Part shown: piece by piece, positions 41,682 through 52,301 of the stretch | Position numbering within the stretch: the first letter of the stretch is position 1 | How the letters are laid out: every line of letters starts with the position of its first letter | From: Streptomyces leeuwenhoekii | Lineage (GTDB): Bacteria > Actinomycetota > Actinomycetes > Streptomycetales > Streptomycetaceae | Assembly: GCF_001013905.1 (NCBI RefSeq) | Contig: NZ_LN831790.1 | Span: 7,330,001 to 7,394,000, forward strand | DNA length: 64,000 nt | Reading direction: 5' to 3' | The notes under the pieces: model-generated | Seen by the model: the letters and a program-made list of their open reading frames with translations, nothing else | Told to the model about the DNA's origin: nothing | Database searches by the model: none | Translations under genes and position numbers: made by a program

Positions 41682-42774
41682 GGACCTGACCGCGCTGGTG
41701 ACCGAGACGGTCGCCGACGCGGCCGGCGAGTGGGACGTGGCGGGCGAGATCCCCGCCGGCGTCCTGCGGGGGCTCGGCGCCAAGGGCGTGCTGTGCGCCG
41801 AGGCCGCCCCGCAGTTCGGCGGCCTGGGCCTGTCCGGGACGGACAACGGGGCGCTCACCGCGCACACCGGCACCCTGTGCAGCTCCCTGCGGAGCGTGAT
41901 GACCTCCCAGGGGATGGCCGCGTGGACGATCCAGCGGTTCGGCGACCCGGCGCAGCGGGCCCGGCACATCGGCCGGCTCACCGGCGGGGACCTGGCCGCG
42001 GTGGCGTTCAGCGAGCCGGGCGCCGGCAGCGACCTGGCCGCCATGGCCACCGAGATCCGGCGCGAGGGCGGTGGCATCGTCGTCGACGGCACCAAGACGT
42101 GGATCACCGTCGCCGGCTACGCCGACCTGCTCGTCGTCTTCGGCCGCCACGAGGGCGGCGGCGCCGTCGCCCTGGTGCCCGCGTCGGCTCCCGGCGTCCG
42201 GGTGACCCGGGTGCCCGAGCCGCTCGGCTGCCGCGCGGCCGGACACGCCACGGTCGTGCTCGACAACGTACGGCTGCCCGAGGAGAACCTGCTCGCGGTG
42301 GCCGGGCAGCCGCTGGCCATGCTGACCACCATCGCGCTGACCTACGGCCGGCTGTCGGTGGCCTGGGGATGCGTCGGCATCCTCCGCGCCTGTCTCACGG
42401 CCGTCGCCCGGCACGCCGCACAGCGCGAGCAGTTCGGCAAGCCCCTGCTGGGCCACCAGCTCGTCGCCCGGCACCTGGCCGAGCTGTACGCCGCGGAACG
42501 CACGGCGACGTTCGCCTGCGAGCGGGCGAGCCAGAGCTGGGACAGCGGTTCGCCGGAGCAGGTCCCGGCGTCGGTCCTCGCCAAGCACGTGGCGGCCGGG
42601 AACGCGGCGCGCGGCGCGGCGTCGGCGGTGCAGGTGCTCGCCTCCGCCGGGGCGGCGGGCGGACACGTGGTGGAGCGGGCGTACCGCGACGCGAAGTTGA
42701 TGGAAGTCATCGAGGGCAGCAACGAGATCTGCCAGCTGATGCTCGCCGAGCACGCCGCCTCGTCGGCGGGCTGA
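41668..42774 (+). CDS. fkbI: Acyl-CoA dehydrogenase-like enzyme of methoxymalonyl-ACP synthesis
   Basis: A 368-residue flavoprotein of the acyl-CoA dehydrogenase family: VAFSEPGAGSDLAAMATE (FAD-binding), VVDGTKTWITVAGYADLLV, and IEGSNEICQLML with the catalytic Glu position. FkbI/Asm15 proteins perform an oxidation on ACP-bound glycerate-derived units to give the dicarboxylic extender. GTG 41668 lies inside the acyl carrier protein gene, so translation is coupled. Confidence 0.9.
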   Translation: MTVLEDLTALVTETVADAAGEWDVAGEIPAGVLRGLGAKGVLCAEAAPQFGGLGLSGTDNGALTAHTGTLCSSLRSVMTSQGMAAWTIQRFGDPAQRARHIGRLTGGDLAAVAFSEPGAGSDLAAMATEIRREGGGIVVDGTKTWITVAGYADLLVVFGRHEGGGAVALVPASAPGVRVTRVPEPLGCRAAGHATVVLDNVRLPEENLLAVAGQPLAMLTTIALTYGRLSVAWGCVGILRACLTAVARHAAQREQFGKPLLGHQLVARHLAELYAAERTATFACERASQSWDSGSPEQVPASVLAKHVAAGNAARGAASAVQVLASAGAAGGHVVERAYRDAKLMEVIEGSNEICQLMLAEHAASSAG

Positions 42775-42798
42775 CGGCCGCACCAAGGGGGAGCTGAC

Positions 42799-43890
42799 AT
42801 GTCCGAAGCACAACCGATCGTGAAATGCCTGGTGTGGGACCTCGACAACACCCTGTGGCAGGGCACGCTCGTCGAGGACGGCCACGTCGAGGTCGACGAC
42901 GCGATCCGCAAGGTCGTCATGGAACTCGACGCGCGTGGCGTGCTGCAGGCCGTGGCGAGCCGCAACGACCACGACGAGGCGTGGGCGCGCCTGGAGGAGC
43001 TCGGCCTGGCCGAGTACGTCGTCCTGCCGCACATCGGCTGGGGCCCGAAGTCGGAGTCGGTGCGCCGGATCGCCGAGCGGCTGAACTTCTCGCTGAAGAC
43101 GATCGCGTTCATCGACGACCTGCCGACCGAACGCGCCGAGGTCGCGTACCACCTGCCGGACGTCCGCTGCTACCCGGCCGAGCAGGCCGGAACGCTGCTC
43201 GGCCTGCCCGAGTTCAGCCCGCCGGTGGTCACCGTCGACGCGCGGCGCCGCCGCCGGATGTACCAGGCCGGGTTCGAGCGGGACCAGGAGCGGGAGAAGT
43301 ACCAGGGCGCCGACGAGGACTTCCTGCGCTCGCTCGACCTGGAGATGCGCATCGGCAAGGCCCGGGACGAGGAGATCACGCGGGTCGAGGAACTCACCCT
43401 GCGGACCAGCCAGATGAACGCCACCGGCGTGCACTACTCCGACGCCGCGCTGCGCTCGCTGTTGTCCGACGAGGACCACGAGGTGCTGGTGGTCTCGATG
43501 ACCGACCGCTTCGGCCCGCACGGCGCGGTCGGGGTGATGCTGATCGAGAAGACCCCGCGCGCCTGGCGCATCAAGCTGCTGGCGACGTCCTGCCGGGTCG
43601 TCTCGTTCGGCGCGGGCGCGGTACTGCTGCGATGGCTCACCGACGCCGCCGCCCGGGCAGGTGTGCACCTGGCCGCCGACTTCCGGCGCACCGACCGCAA
43701 CCGGATGATGGAGGTGGCCTACCGGTTCGCGGGATTCACCACCGCGCGGTGCGCCTGTCTCGCCTCGTTCTCGCCGCCCGAGGGAACCGAGTGCCTGCAC
43801 CTGGAGCCGGTCCGGCAGGACCCGCCGGCGACCATGCGCGTCATGGCCCCCGAGCCGCTCGTCGGCGGGCCGGTGACGCGATGGCGGTAG
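42799..43890 (+). CDS. fkbH: FkbH-like glyceryl-ACP-forming HAD enzyme
   Basis: A 363-residue FkbH-family protein. The N-terminal HAD domain has CLVWDLDNTLWQGTL, with the nucleophile Asp and the DN variant typical of the family, then VASRNDH and TIAFIDDLPTERAEV. A C-terminal GNAT-like half follows. FkbH takes 1,3-bisphosphoglycerate, removes the phosphate and loads the glyceryl group onto the carrier protein, the committed first step. ATG 42799 follows GGGGGAG. It completes the five-enzyme set. Confidence 0.92.
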   Translation: MSEAQPIVKCLVWDLDNTLWQGTLVEDGHVEVDDAIRKVVMELDARGVLQAVASRNDHDEAWARLEELGLAEYVVLPHIGWGPKSESVRRIAERLNFSLKTIAFIDDLPTERAEVAYHLPDVRCYPAEQAGTLLGLPEFSPPVVTVDARRRRRMYQAGFERDQEREKYQGADEDFLRSLDLEMRIGKARDEEITRVEELTLRTSQMNATGVHYSDAALRSLLSDEDHEVLVVSMTDRFGPHGAVGVMLIEKTPRAWRIKLLATSCRVVSFGAGAVLLRWLTDAAARAGVHLAADFRRTDRNRMMEVAYRFAGFTTARCACLASFSPPEGTECLHLEPVRQDPPATMRVMAPEPLVGGPVTRWR

Positions 43891-43944
43891 GCGGGGGCCG
43901 GCCGCGCGGTTGACGCACCACACGAACGATCTTCGGGGGATTCC

Positions 43945-45846
43945 TTGCAGTTCTTGGTTCTTGGCCCACTGCGCCTGATGGACGACGAGAAACCGATCGC
44001 GCTCGGCGGCGACCGGCGGCGGGCCACACTCGGCCTGCTGCTGCTCAACGCCAACCGGGAGGTGGCGACCAGCAAACTCCTCGACGCACTGTGGGACATC
44101 GAGGAGACGCCGACGACGGCGCGCAAGATCCTGCAGAACGCGGTGCGCGGCCTGCGCGTCATGTTCGCCGAGCACACCCGCGGCGACACCCGCCCACCGG
44201 CCCTGCTGACCTGCACGCACGGCTACCAGCTCCAGGTCGACCCCGAACAGGTCGACATGTTCCGCTTCCACCGCCTGGCGCGGACCGGGCGCGCGGAACT
44301 GGCGGCCGGCCGTCCCGCCGCCGCGGCGGCCACCCTGCGCCAGGTGCTCTCGCTGTGGCGCGGGCGGGCCCTGGCCGACCTGGTGGAGAGCGGGCACTCC
44401 TGGTCGGAGCTGACCGCGCTGCAGAACGCCCGGCTGGACGTCATGGAGGACTACTACGAGGCCGAGCTGGCCAACGGCCGCCACCAGGCCGTCCTCGGCG
44501 AACTGGAGGCCATGGTCGCCGCCGAACCGCTGCGGGAAAGGGCGTGCCACCAGCTCATGCTCGCCCTCTACCGCAGCGGCCGGCAGGCGGACGCCCTCGC
44601 CGTCTACCGCCGGGTGCGGTCCAGGCTGGCCGAGCAGCTCGGCCTGGAACCCGGCCGGGAGCTGCGGCTGCTCCAGCACGCCATCCTGGTGCACGACCCG
44701 TCGATCGCGGCACCGGCCGGACCGGGACGACCGGTGGTGATCCTCGGGCGCCGCCCGGAGGCGGAGCACCGCGTGCGCCCGGTTCCCCGGCCGGTCCAGC
44801 TCGTCCCCCCGGCCGCCGCCGGTGGCCGGAGCAGGGTCAGCGCCGTACTGATCCGCGCCGACTTCGGCGGCGGCGGCCGGGGCAGCGACGTCGGCGAGGC
44901 CCTGGAACGCACCGCGACGACCGTGCGGGAGGAGGTGGAGCGGTTCGGCGGCATGGTCGCCGGATCCACCGGCTCGGTCACCCTGGCCCTGTTCCGGCCC
45001 GCCTCGCCGCGGGAGGACGGTGCCGACCGGACCGCGGAGCGGGCGGTCCACGCCGCGATGGCGCTGCGGCAGCGGATCTCCCCCGGCCTCCCGCACGGTG
45101 AGCGGCCGGCGCTGCGGATGGCCGTGACGACGGGGGAGATCCCCATTCGTCCCCGCGAGTCGTTCCTGGAGCCGCTGCCGGTCGACGGGGCGCTGCTCGC
45201 CGACTGCGAGTGGCTGCTCCAGCTCGCCGAGGACAGGGAGATAGTGGTCTGCGACCGCACCAGGACGCTGACCCGCTCGGCGATCCGGTACGGCCGGGAA
45301 GGCGGCCCGCGCCGCCGGTGGACCGTCGAGGGGCGCTGCCGCCGCCCGTCGGCGCCGGCCGGTCCCTTCGACCGCGGCCCCGAGCTGGACGTCCTGAGCA
45401 GTCTGCTGGAACGGGTCCGCCACCGGGCCCGGCCGCACCTGGTCCTGGTGCTGGGCGCCCCGGGGATCGGGAAGTCACCGCTGCTCGCGGAGTTCGAACG
45501 CCGGGTCGAGAACGCGGCCACCGTACGGCTGGGCCCCGGCGGGCCGGTGACCACACCGGACCTGGCCGGGCTCACCGAGCACCGCCCGCTCGTCGTCTTC
45601 GCCGACGACCTGCACCTGGCCGACAACGCGGTACTGGAGCTCGTCGAGGACCTGCTGGACCCACCGGCGCCGATGCCGCTGCTGGTGGTCGCCGCGGCCC
45701 GGCCCGAGCTGTTCCGCAGGCGCCCGGGGTGGGGCGCCGCCCAGCGGCACGCCAGCAGGATGACCCTCGAACCGGTGGCACTCGACCCGCTCGTCGAAGC
45801 GCCCGAGGGACCCGAGCTGCCCAGGCTCTGCCATGCCGCCGGCTGA
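43945..45846 (+). CDS. SARP-family regulator with cyclase-like domain and short ATPase
   Basis: A 633-residue regulator: an OmpR-like winged helix (residues 1-95, FLVLGPLRLMDDEKPIALGG) and bacterial transcriptional activation domain (96-245) define a Streptomyces antibiotic regulatory protein. A nucleotide-cyclase-like segment follows (about 290-430; GGMVAGSTGSVTLALF, RAVHAAMALRQRI), then a STAND/AAA-type region with Walker A LGAPGIGKSPLL (Lys510) and Walker B VVFADDLHLAD. The protein stops about 90 residues after Walker B, so most of the ATPase and the usual TPR repeats are missing. TTG 43945 is preceded by GGGGGA. It sits between extender and PKS genes and is probably the pathway activator. 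Confidence 0.87.
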   Translation: MQFLVLGPLRLMDDEKPIALGGDRRRATLGLLLLNANREVATSKLLDALWDIEETPTTARKILQNAVRGLRVMFAEHTRGDTRPPALLTCTHGYQLQVDPEQVDMFRFHRLARTGRAELAAGRPAAAAATLRQVLSLWRGRALADLVESGHSWSELTALQNARLDVMEDYYEAELANGRHQAVLGELEAMVAAEPLRERACHQLMLALYRSGRQADALAVYRRVRSRLAEQLGLEPGRELRLLQHAILVHDPSIAAPAGPGRPVVILGRRPEAEHRVRPVPRPVQLVPPAAAGGRSRVSAVLIRADFGGGGRGSDVGEALERTATTVREEVERFGGMVAGSTGSVTLALFRPASPREDGADRTAERAVHAAMALRQRISPGLPHGERPALRMAVTTGEIPIRPRESFLEPLPVDGALLADCEWLLQLAEDREIVVCDRTRTLTRSAIRYGREGGPRRRWTVEGRCRRPSAPAGPFDRGPELDVLSSLLERVRHRARPHLVLVLGAPGIGKSPLLAEFERRVENAATVRLGPGGPVTTPDLAGLTEHRPLVVFADDLHLADNAVLELVEDLLDPPAPMPLLVVAAARPELFRRRPGWGAAQRHASRMTLEPVALDPLVEAPEGPELPRLCHAAG

Positions 45847-45976
45847 GCCCTGGGCCCCCGGTTGGTCCGGGAGGCCAGATTCGCGGCCCGGTCTGGGGTT
45901 CTGGAACCCGGCTGCCCACCGCCCCTGCGACGTTAACTGGCCCCGTTGAGAACTCGGCCGGAGGAGTGACGAGACG

Positions 45977-48900
45977 ATGGAGAACGAAGGCCGACTGCGG
46001 AACTATCTCAAGCAGGCCGTCGGGGAGTTGCAGGACACGCGTGAGCGCCTGCGGGAGCTGGAGCGGGCGGCGGCCGAGCCGATCGCGATCGTCGGGATGG
46101 CCTGCCGCTTCCCGGGCGGGGTCGGCTCGCCCGACGGGCTGTGGGAGCTGGTGGCCGAAGGCCGCGACGCGGTCGGCGCGTTCCCCACCGACCGGGGCTG
46201 GGACATCGACGGCCGGTACGACCCCGAGCCGGGCGCGCCGGGCCGCTTCTACGCCCGTGGCGGCGGCTTCCTGTACGGCGCGGCCGAGTTCGACGCCGAG
46301 TTCTTCGGGATCTCGCCGCGGGAGGCGCTGGCGATGGACCCCCAGCAGCGGCTGCTGCTGGAGACGTCGTGGGAGGCGCTGGAGCGGACCGGCGTGGACC
46401 CGCAGTCGTTGCGGGGCAGCGACACCGGCGTGTACGTCGGGCTGATGGGCCACGGCGGCCAGCGCTACGGGCTCGGCGCACCGGAGTCCGGGCAGGGCGG
46501 CGAGGGGTTCGGCGGGACCGGCAGCGCCGCCAGCGTGGCCTCCGGCCGCATCGCGTACCTGCTCGGCCTGGAGGGGCCGACGCTGACCGTCGACACCGCG
46601 TGCTCCTCCTCCCTGGTGACGATGCACCTGGCGAGCCGGGCCCTGCGGGGCGGGGAGTGCTCGCTGGCGCTGGCCGGCGGAGCGGCGGTCATGGCCACCC
46701 TCGACACGTTCGTGGAGTTCTCCCGCCAGCGCGGGCTGGCCGAGGACGGCCGGTGCAAGGCGTTCTCCGCGGCGGCGGACGGCACCGGATGGTCCGAGGG
46801 CGCCGGCATGCTGGTGCTGGAGCGGCTCTCCGACGCCCAGCGGCTCGGGCACCCGGTGCTCGCCGTGCTGCGCGGCAGCGCGGTCAACTCCGACGGCGCC
46901 TCCAACGGCCTGACCGCCCCCAACGGGCCCTCCCAGCAGCGCGTCATCCGCCGGGCGCTGGCCGACGCGGGCCTCACCCCGGCCGAGGTGGACGCCGTCG
47001 ACGCGCACGGCACCGGCACCCGGCTCGGCGACCCGATCGAGGCGCAGGCGCTGCTGGCCACCTACGGCCGGGACCGGCCGACCGAGCGGCCGCTGTGGCT
47101 CGGGTCGCTCAAGTCCAACATCGGACACGCCCAGGCCGCCGCCGGAGTCGGTGGCGTGATCAAGATGGCGCTGGCGCTGCGCCACGGGACGTTGCCGAAG
47201 ACGCTGCACGTCGAGGAGCCGACGCCCGCCGTGGACTGGACGTCCGGCGCGGTGGAACTGCTGACCGAGGCACGCGCCTGGCCCGAGACCGGCCGGCCGC
47301 GCCGGGCCGCGGTCTCGGCCTTCGGCATCAGCGGCACCAACGCGCACGTCATCCTCGAGCAGGCCCCGCCCGGCCCGCCGCCCGAGCCGGAGCCGGTGCC
47401 CGGCCCCACGCCGCCGCTGCTGCTGTCCGCGTCCTCCGCGGCGGCCCTCGCCGCCCGGGCGGAGCAACTGCACGCCCACATCACGGCCCGCCCGGACGCG
47501 CCGGTGGCCCGCGCGCTGGCCACCCGGGCGCCCCGGCTGGCCCACCGCGCGGCCGTGACCGGAGAGGACCCGCTCCCGGGGCTGCGGGCCCTCGCCGAGG
47601 GACGGCCCAGCCCCGACGTGCTGCTCGGCACGGCGCAGCCACGCGGCAAGACGGTCTTCGTCTTCCCCGGCCAGGGATCGCAGTGGTCCGGCATGGCCCT
47701 GGAGCTGTACCACGCGTCGGACGTCTTCCGCGCCCAGTCGGACGCCTGCGCCGACGCCCTCTCGGCCCACGTCGACTGGAACCTGCTCGACGCGCTCGCC
47801 GGGCCGCTGGACAAGGTCGACGTGGTCCAGCCGGCCCTGTGGGCCGTCATGATCTCGCTCGCCGCGCTGTGGCGCCACCACGGCGTGGCCCCCGACGCGG
47901 TGATCGGCCACTCCCAGGGCGAGATCGCCGCCGCGTACGTCGCCGGCGCGCTGTCCCTCGCCGACTCCGCGGCCGTGGTCGCCCTGCGCAGCAAGGCCAT
48001 CACCCGGCTGTCCGGCACCGGCGGCATGGCGTCCGTCCAGCTCCCGGCGGCCGAGACGGCGCGCCGTATCGAGCGGTACGCCGGCGCGGTGGAGATCGCC
48101 GCGGTCAACGGGCCGAACGGCACGGTCGTCGCGGGCACGCCCGCCGAGCTGGCCGACCTCGTCGCCGCCTGCGAGGCCGACGGCATCCGCGCCCGGACCA
48201 TCCCCGTGGACTACGCCTCGCACGCGGCACCCGTCGAGGCCCTGCGGGAGGAGATCCGCACGGCACTGTCCGGCCTGCGGCCGCGGCCCGCCCGTATCCC
48301 CTTCCACTCCACGGTCACCGGCCAGGTGATGGCCGGTGAGGAACTGGACGCCGAGTACTGGTTCCGCAACCTGCGCCGGACCGTCGGCTTCGCCGCGGGC
48401 ACCCGCGCGCTGCTCGACCAGGGGCACCGGGTGTTCGTCGAGGTCAGCGCGCACCCCGTGCTCACGACCGCCATCGGCGAGACGGCCGAGGAGGCCGAGG
48501 CGCCCGACGCGCTGGTGGTGGAGTCGCTGCGCCGGGACGACGGCGGCCCGGCCCGGTTCCGCGCCGCGCTGGCCCGGGCCCAGGTGCACGGCGTCGACGT
48601 CGACTGGCGCGTCGCGCCCGCCGCTGCGGAGCTGCCGACCTACCCGTTCCAGCGCCGGCGCTACTGGCTCCGGGAAGCCGCCGGGGCCGGCGACACCGCG
48701 GCCCTCGGCCTGCGGCCGGCGGACCACCCGCTGCTCGGCGCGGCCCTGCGCACGGCGGACGCGGACACGCTCGTCCTCACCGGGCGGCTGTCCCGCACCG
48801 CCCACCCGTGGCTGGCCGATCACCGGCTCGGCGACACCGTACTGCTGCCCGGCGCGGCGCTGGCCGAACTCGCCCTGCACGCCGGGGACCAGGCCGGATG

Positions 48901-51900
48901 CGGTCATCTGGCCGAGCTGACCCTGCGGGAACCGGTCGTCCTCGACACCGACCTGGACGTGCAGGTACTGGTCGGACCGCAAGCCGGTGACCAGCGGCCG
49001 GTGAGCGTCCACACCAGCCCGAGCGGCCAGGACGACTGGACCCGGCACGCCGAGGGCCTGCTGACCGCCGAACACCCGGCCGACCCCGGCGACCTGGCCT
49101 CCTGGCCGCCGGCGGGCGCGGTCGCCGTGCCGGTGGCCGGGTTCTACGAGTCGCTGGCCGACCGCGGCTACGCCTACGGCCCGGCCTTCCGCGGCGTGCG
49201 GGCCGCCTGGCGGGACGGCGAGGTGCTGTACGCGTCGGTCGAACTGCCCGACGGACTCGACGTCGCGGGCTACGGGCTGCATCCCGCGCTGCTGGACGCG
49301 TCGCTGCACTTGGCCGGCCTGGCCGAGACGGACGGCGTACGCGTTCCGTTCGGCTGGACCGGCGTGCACATATATGCCACCGGTGCCCGGACGGCCCGGG
49401 TGCGCCTGTCCCCGGCCGGGCCCGGCTCGATCGCCCTGCTGGTGGCCGACGAGACCGGGCAGGCGGTGGCCTCGGTGCGCGAGCTGGCGCTGCGTCCGCT
49501 GGACGCGGCCACGCTCGGGCGGCCGCGCGTGGACGGCTCCGCCCTGTTCGGCCTGGACCTGACGCCGGTGGAACTGCCGGATACGCCCGTCGAGCCGGAC
49601 TGGGTCACCCTCCCGGCGGACGGCCGCCCCGGCCCGGCCGCGCCGCGGCCGGCGACGGCCGCCCTGTGGGCCTGCCCCACCGGCGAGGTCGAGGAGGTCG
49701 TCGCCCGGACGCTGGACGTGGTGCGCACCTGGCTCGCCACGCGGGAACTCGCCGACGTCCCGCTCGTCGTCCTCACCCGCACGGACGAGCTCGCCCACCG
49801 CGCGGTGGCCGGTCTGCTGCGCACCGCGCGCACCGAGCACCCCGGCCGGCTCCGCCACATCGACGCCGACGACCATCCGCACACCCGGCGCGCGCTGCCC
49901 GCCGCGATGGCCGCCGGACATCCGGAACTGACCGTGCGCGGCGGCCGGGGCGCCGTGCCGCGGCTCGTCCGCGCCTCCGCGTCCCCGCCGCTGACGGCGC
50001 CGCCGGACCAGCCCTGGCGGCTGTCCCTGACCTACCGCGGCGACCTCGACGGACTGTCGCTCACCCCCTGCCCCGAGATGCTGCGCCCGCTGGAGGCGGG
50101 CGAGGTCCGCGTCGCGGTGCGGGCGGGCGGCCTGAACTTCAAGGCCGTGCTGCTGGAACTCGGCATGGTGCCACCGGACGGCTGGTCCTCGCTGGGCGAG
50201 GGCGCGGGCATCGTGCTGGAGACCGGCGCGGAGGTCACCGGACTGGTCCCCGGCGACCGGGTGATGGGCCTGTTCACCGGAGGTCTGGGCTCGGTCACGA
50301 TCTCCGACGCCAGGCTCGTCGTCCCGATGCCGAAGCGCATGTCGTTCGCGCAGGCCGCCGGCGTGCCGGTGGTCTATCTGACGGCGTACTACGGTCTGGC
50401 GGACCTGGCCGGGCTCCGGGCGGGCGAGTCGCTGCTGCTGCACGCCGCGACCGGCGGTGTGGGGTTCGCGGCCTTCCAGCTCGCCCGGCACTGGGGCGCC
50501 GAGGTGTTCGCCACCGCCGGCTCCGGCAAACGGGAGGTGCTGCGCGCCTGGGGCTTCGACGACGACCACCTCGCCGACTCCCGCAGTCTCGGCTACGCCG
50601 CCCACTTCGGGAACGTCACCGGCGGCCGCGGTGTGGACGTGGTGCTCAACTCGCTGGCGCACGAGCACGTCGAGGAGTCGCTGGCCCTGCTGCCGCGCGG
50701 CGGGCGGTTCGTCGAGATGGGCAAGACCGACATCCGCGACGCGCAGGAGATCGCGGAGCGGCATCCCGGTGTGCGGTACCAGGCGTTCGACGTGATGGAG
50801 GCCGGATTCGAGCGCATCGGCGAGATGCTGGAGGAGATCCGGGTCCTGTTCGACGAGGGCGCGCTGCGTCCGACGCCGCTCACCACCTTCGCCGTGCACC
50901 GCGCGCCGGAGGCGTTCCGGTACCTCAGCCAGGCACGGCACATCGGCAAGATCGTCCTGACGCTGCCCGCGCCGCTCGACCCCGACGGCACCGTGCTGGT
51001 CACCGGCGGGACCGGCCTGCTCGGCGGGCTCGTCGCCCGCCACCTGGCCACCGAGCACGGCGTGCGGCGGCTGCTGCTGGCGAGCCGGCGCGGCCCGGCG
51101 GCCGAGGGAGCGGCCGAACTCGTCGCGGACCTGCGCGCGGCGGGCGCCGAGGTGACCGTGGCGGCGTGCGACGTCACCGACCGGGACTCCGTGGCGCGAC
51201 TGGTGGGCTCCGCCCACCGGCTGACCGGGGTGGTCCACGCCGCCGGGGTGCTCTCCGACGGCGTGCTGGAGGCCCTCACGCGCGAGGACCTCGACACCGC
51301 GCTGCGGACGAAGGCCCGGTCGGCGTGGCACCTGCACGAGCTGACGCGGGACCACGACCTCTCCCTGTTCGTGCTGTTCTCCTCGGCCGCCGGGGTGCTG
51401 GGCAACGCGGGCCAGGGCGGGTACGCCGCGGCCAACGCGTACCTCGACGGCCTCGCGGAACACCGGTGCGCACAGGGGCTGCCGGGCACGTCGATCGCCT
51501 GGGGGCTGTGGGCGCGGGAGAGCGCGATGACCGGCCACCTGAGCGAGACCGACCGGCAGCGGCTGGACGGGATGGGGCTGGGCGCCCTCACCGACGAGCA
51601 GGGACTGGCCCTGTTCGACGCCGCCCTCGGCCTGCACCGCCCGGTGGCGCTGGCGGTCCCCGTCGACGTGGACCGTCTGCGCCGGAGCGGCCGGCCGGTG
51701 CCCGAACTGCTGTCCGCCCTGGACGCGGCCGCACCGGCCCGGCGACGGGTCGCGGCGTCGGCCGCCGCCGCGACACAGGCGGACCGGCTGACCGGGCTGC
51801 CCGCGCCGCAGCGGCGCGCGGAGCTGCTGGAACTGGTCCGGGAGTCCGCCGCCGTCGTGCTCGGGCACACCACGGCCACGGCGGTCGACGCCGACAGCGC

Positions 51901-52267
51901 CTTCAAGGAGCTCGGCTTCGACTCGCTCACCGCGGTGGAACTGCGCAACCGGCTGGGCGGCGGCACGGGGCTGCGGCTGCCGCCGACGGTCGTGTTCGAC
52001 CATCCGACACCGGCCGAACTCGCCGGATTCCTCGACGAACTGCTCGTCCCCACCGAGGAGACGACCGTGCGGTCGGTGGTGACCGAACTCGAGCGGCTCG
52101 CCGTGGCGGAACTCGACGAGCACGAGCGCAGCACGCTCGCCCAGCGACTGCAGGAGGTGCTGCGCCGCCTCGGGGGGCCTGCCGGCGCAGGGGAGGAGCG
52201 GGATCTGACCGCGGCCTCCGACGACGAGCTTTTCGACTTCATCGACGGCGAACTCGACATCGCCTGA
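45977..52267 (+). CDS. Type I polyketide synthase, one module (KS-AT-DH-ER-KR-ACP)
   Basis: A 2096-residue modular PKS. N-terminal coiled-coil docking segment (1-32); KS 34-460 with Cys209 (DTACSSS), DAHGTGT and NIGHAQ; AT about 560-860 with Ser646 in GHSQG and YASH (746-749), the pattern of methylmalonyl- or methoxymalonyl-type ATs; DH from 917 with His949 and Asp1107; a structural pseudo-KR region; ER about 1360-1665 ([23 protein letters not shown]); KR about 1670-1850 with GGTGLLG and Tyr1816; ACP with Ser1983 (LGFDSL); C-terminal docking domain. It should add one branched or methoxylated unit and reduce it fully. It has no loading domain, so an earlier synthase is encoded elsewhere. In the DH motif the Gly is shifted by one ([10 protein letters not shown]). 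Confidence 0.93.
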   Translation: MENEGRLRNYLKQAVGELQDTRERLRELERAAAEPIAIVGMACRFPGGVGSPDGLWELVAEGRDAVGAFPTDRGWDIDGRYDPEPGAPGRFYARGGGFLYGAAEFDAEFFGISPREALAMDPQQRLLLETSWEALERTGVDPQSLRGSDTGVYVGLMGHGGQRYGLGAPESGQGGEGFGGTGSAASVASGRIAYLLGLEGPTLTVDTACSSSLVTMHLASRALRGGECSLALAGGAAVMATLDTFVEFSRQRGLAEDGRCKAFSAAADGTGWSEGAGMLVLERLSDAQRLGHPVLAVLRGSAVNSDGASNGLTAPNGPSQQRVIRRALADAGLTPAEVDAVDAHGTGTRLGDPIEAQALLATYGRDRPTERPLWLGSLKSNIGHAQAAAGVGGVIKMALALRHGTLPKTLHVEEPTPAVDWTSGAVELLTEARAWPETGRPRRAAVSAFGISGTNAHVILEQAPPGPPPEPEPVPGPTPPLLLSASSAAALAARAEQLHAHITARPDAPVARALATRAPRLAHRAAVTGEDPLPGLRALAEGRPSPDVLLGTAQPRGKTVFVFPGQGSQWSGMALELYHASDVFRAQSDACADALSAHVDWNLLDALAGPLDKVDVVQPALWAVMISLAALWRHHGVAPDAVIGHSQGEIAAAYVAGALSLADSAAVVALRSKAITRLSGTGGMASVQLPAAETARRIERYAGAVEIAAVNGPNGTVVAGTPAELADLVAACEADGIRARTIPVDYASHAAPVEALREEIRTALSGLRPRPARIPFHSTVTGQVMAGEELDAEYWFRNLRRTVGFAAGTRALLDQGHRVFVEVSAHPVLTTAIGETAEEAEAPDALVVESLRRDDGGPARFRAALARAQVHGVDVDWRVAPAAAELPTYPFQRRRYWLREAAGAGDTAALGLRPADHPLLGAALRTADADTLVLTGRLSRTAHPWLADHRLGDTVLLPGAALAELALHAGDQAGCGHLAELTLREPVVLDTDLDVQVLVGPQAGDQRPVSVHTSPSGQDDWTRHAEGLLTAEHPADPGDLASWPPAGAVAVPVAGFYESLADRGYAYGPAFRGVRAAWRDGEVLYASVELPDGLDVAGYGLHPALLDASLHLAGLAETDGVRVPFGWTGVHIYATGARTARVRLSPAGPGSIALLVADETGQAVASVRELALRPLDAATLGRPRVDGSALFGLDLTPVELPDTPVEPDWVTLPADGRPGPAAPRPATAALWACPTGEVEEVVARTLDVVRTWLATRELADVPLVVLTRTDELAHRAVAGLLRTARTEHPGRLRHIDADDHPHTRRALPAAMAAGHPELTVRGGRGAVPRLVRASASPPLTAPPDQPWRLSLTYRGDLDGLSLTPCPEMLRPLEAGEVRVAVRAGGLNFKAVLLELGMVPPDGWSSLGEGAGIVLETGAEVTGLVPGDRVMGLFTGGLGSVTISDARLVVPMPKRMSFAQAAGVPVVYLTAYYGLADLAGLRAGESLLLHAATGGVGFAAFQLARHWGAEVFATAGSGKREVLRAWGFDDDHLADSRSLGYAAHFGNVTGGRGVDVVLNSLAHEHVEESLALLPRGGRFVEMGKTDIRDAQEIAERHPGVRYQAFDVMEAGFERIGEMLEEIRVLFDEGALRPTPLTTFAVHRAPEAFRYLSQARHIGKIVLTLPAPLDPDGTVLVTGGTGLLGGLVARHLATEHGVRRLLLASRRGPAAEGAAELVADLRAAGAEVTVAACDVTDRDSVARLVGSAHRLTGVVHAAGVLSDGVLEALTREDLDTALRTKARSAWHLHELTRDHDLSLFVLFSSAAGVLGNAGQGGYAAANAYLDGLAEHRCAQGLPGTSIAWGLWARESAMTGHLSETDRQRLDGMGLGALTDEQGLALFDAALGLHRPVALAVPVDVDRLRRSGRPVPELLSALDAAAPARRRVAASAAAATQADRLTGLPAPQRRAELLELVRESAAVVLGHTTATAVDADSAFKELGFDSLTAVELRNRLGGGTGLRLPPTVVFDHPTPAELAGFLDELLVPTEETTVRSVVTELERLAVAELDEHERSTLAQRLQEVLRRLGGPAGAGEERDLTAASDDELFDFIDGELDIA

Positions 52268-52301
52268 TTTCGCCTGTCCGAACGAGCGGGGGTTGCCCGG
52301 G

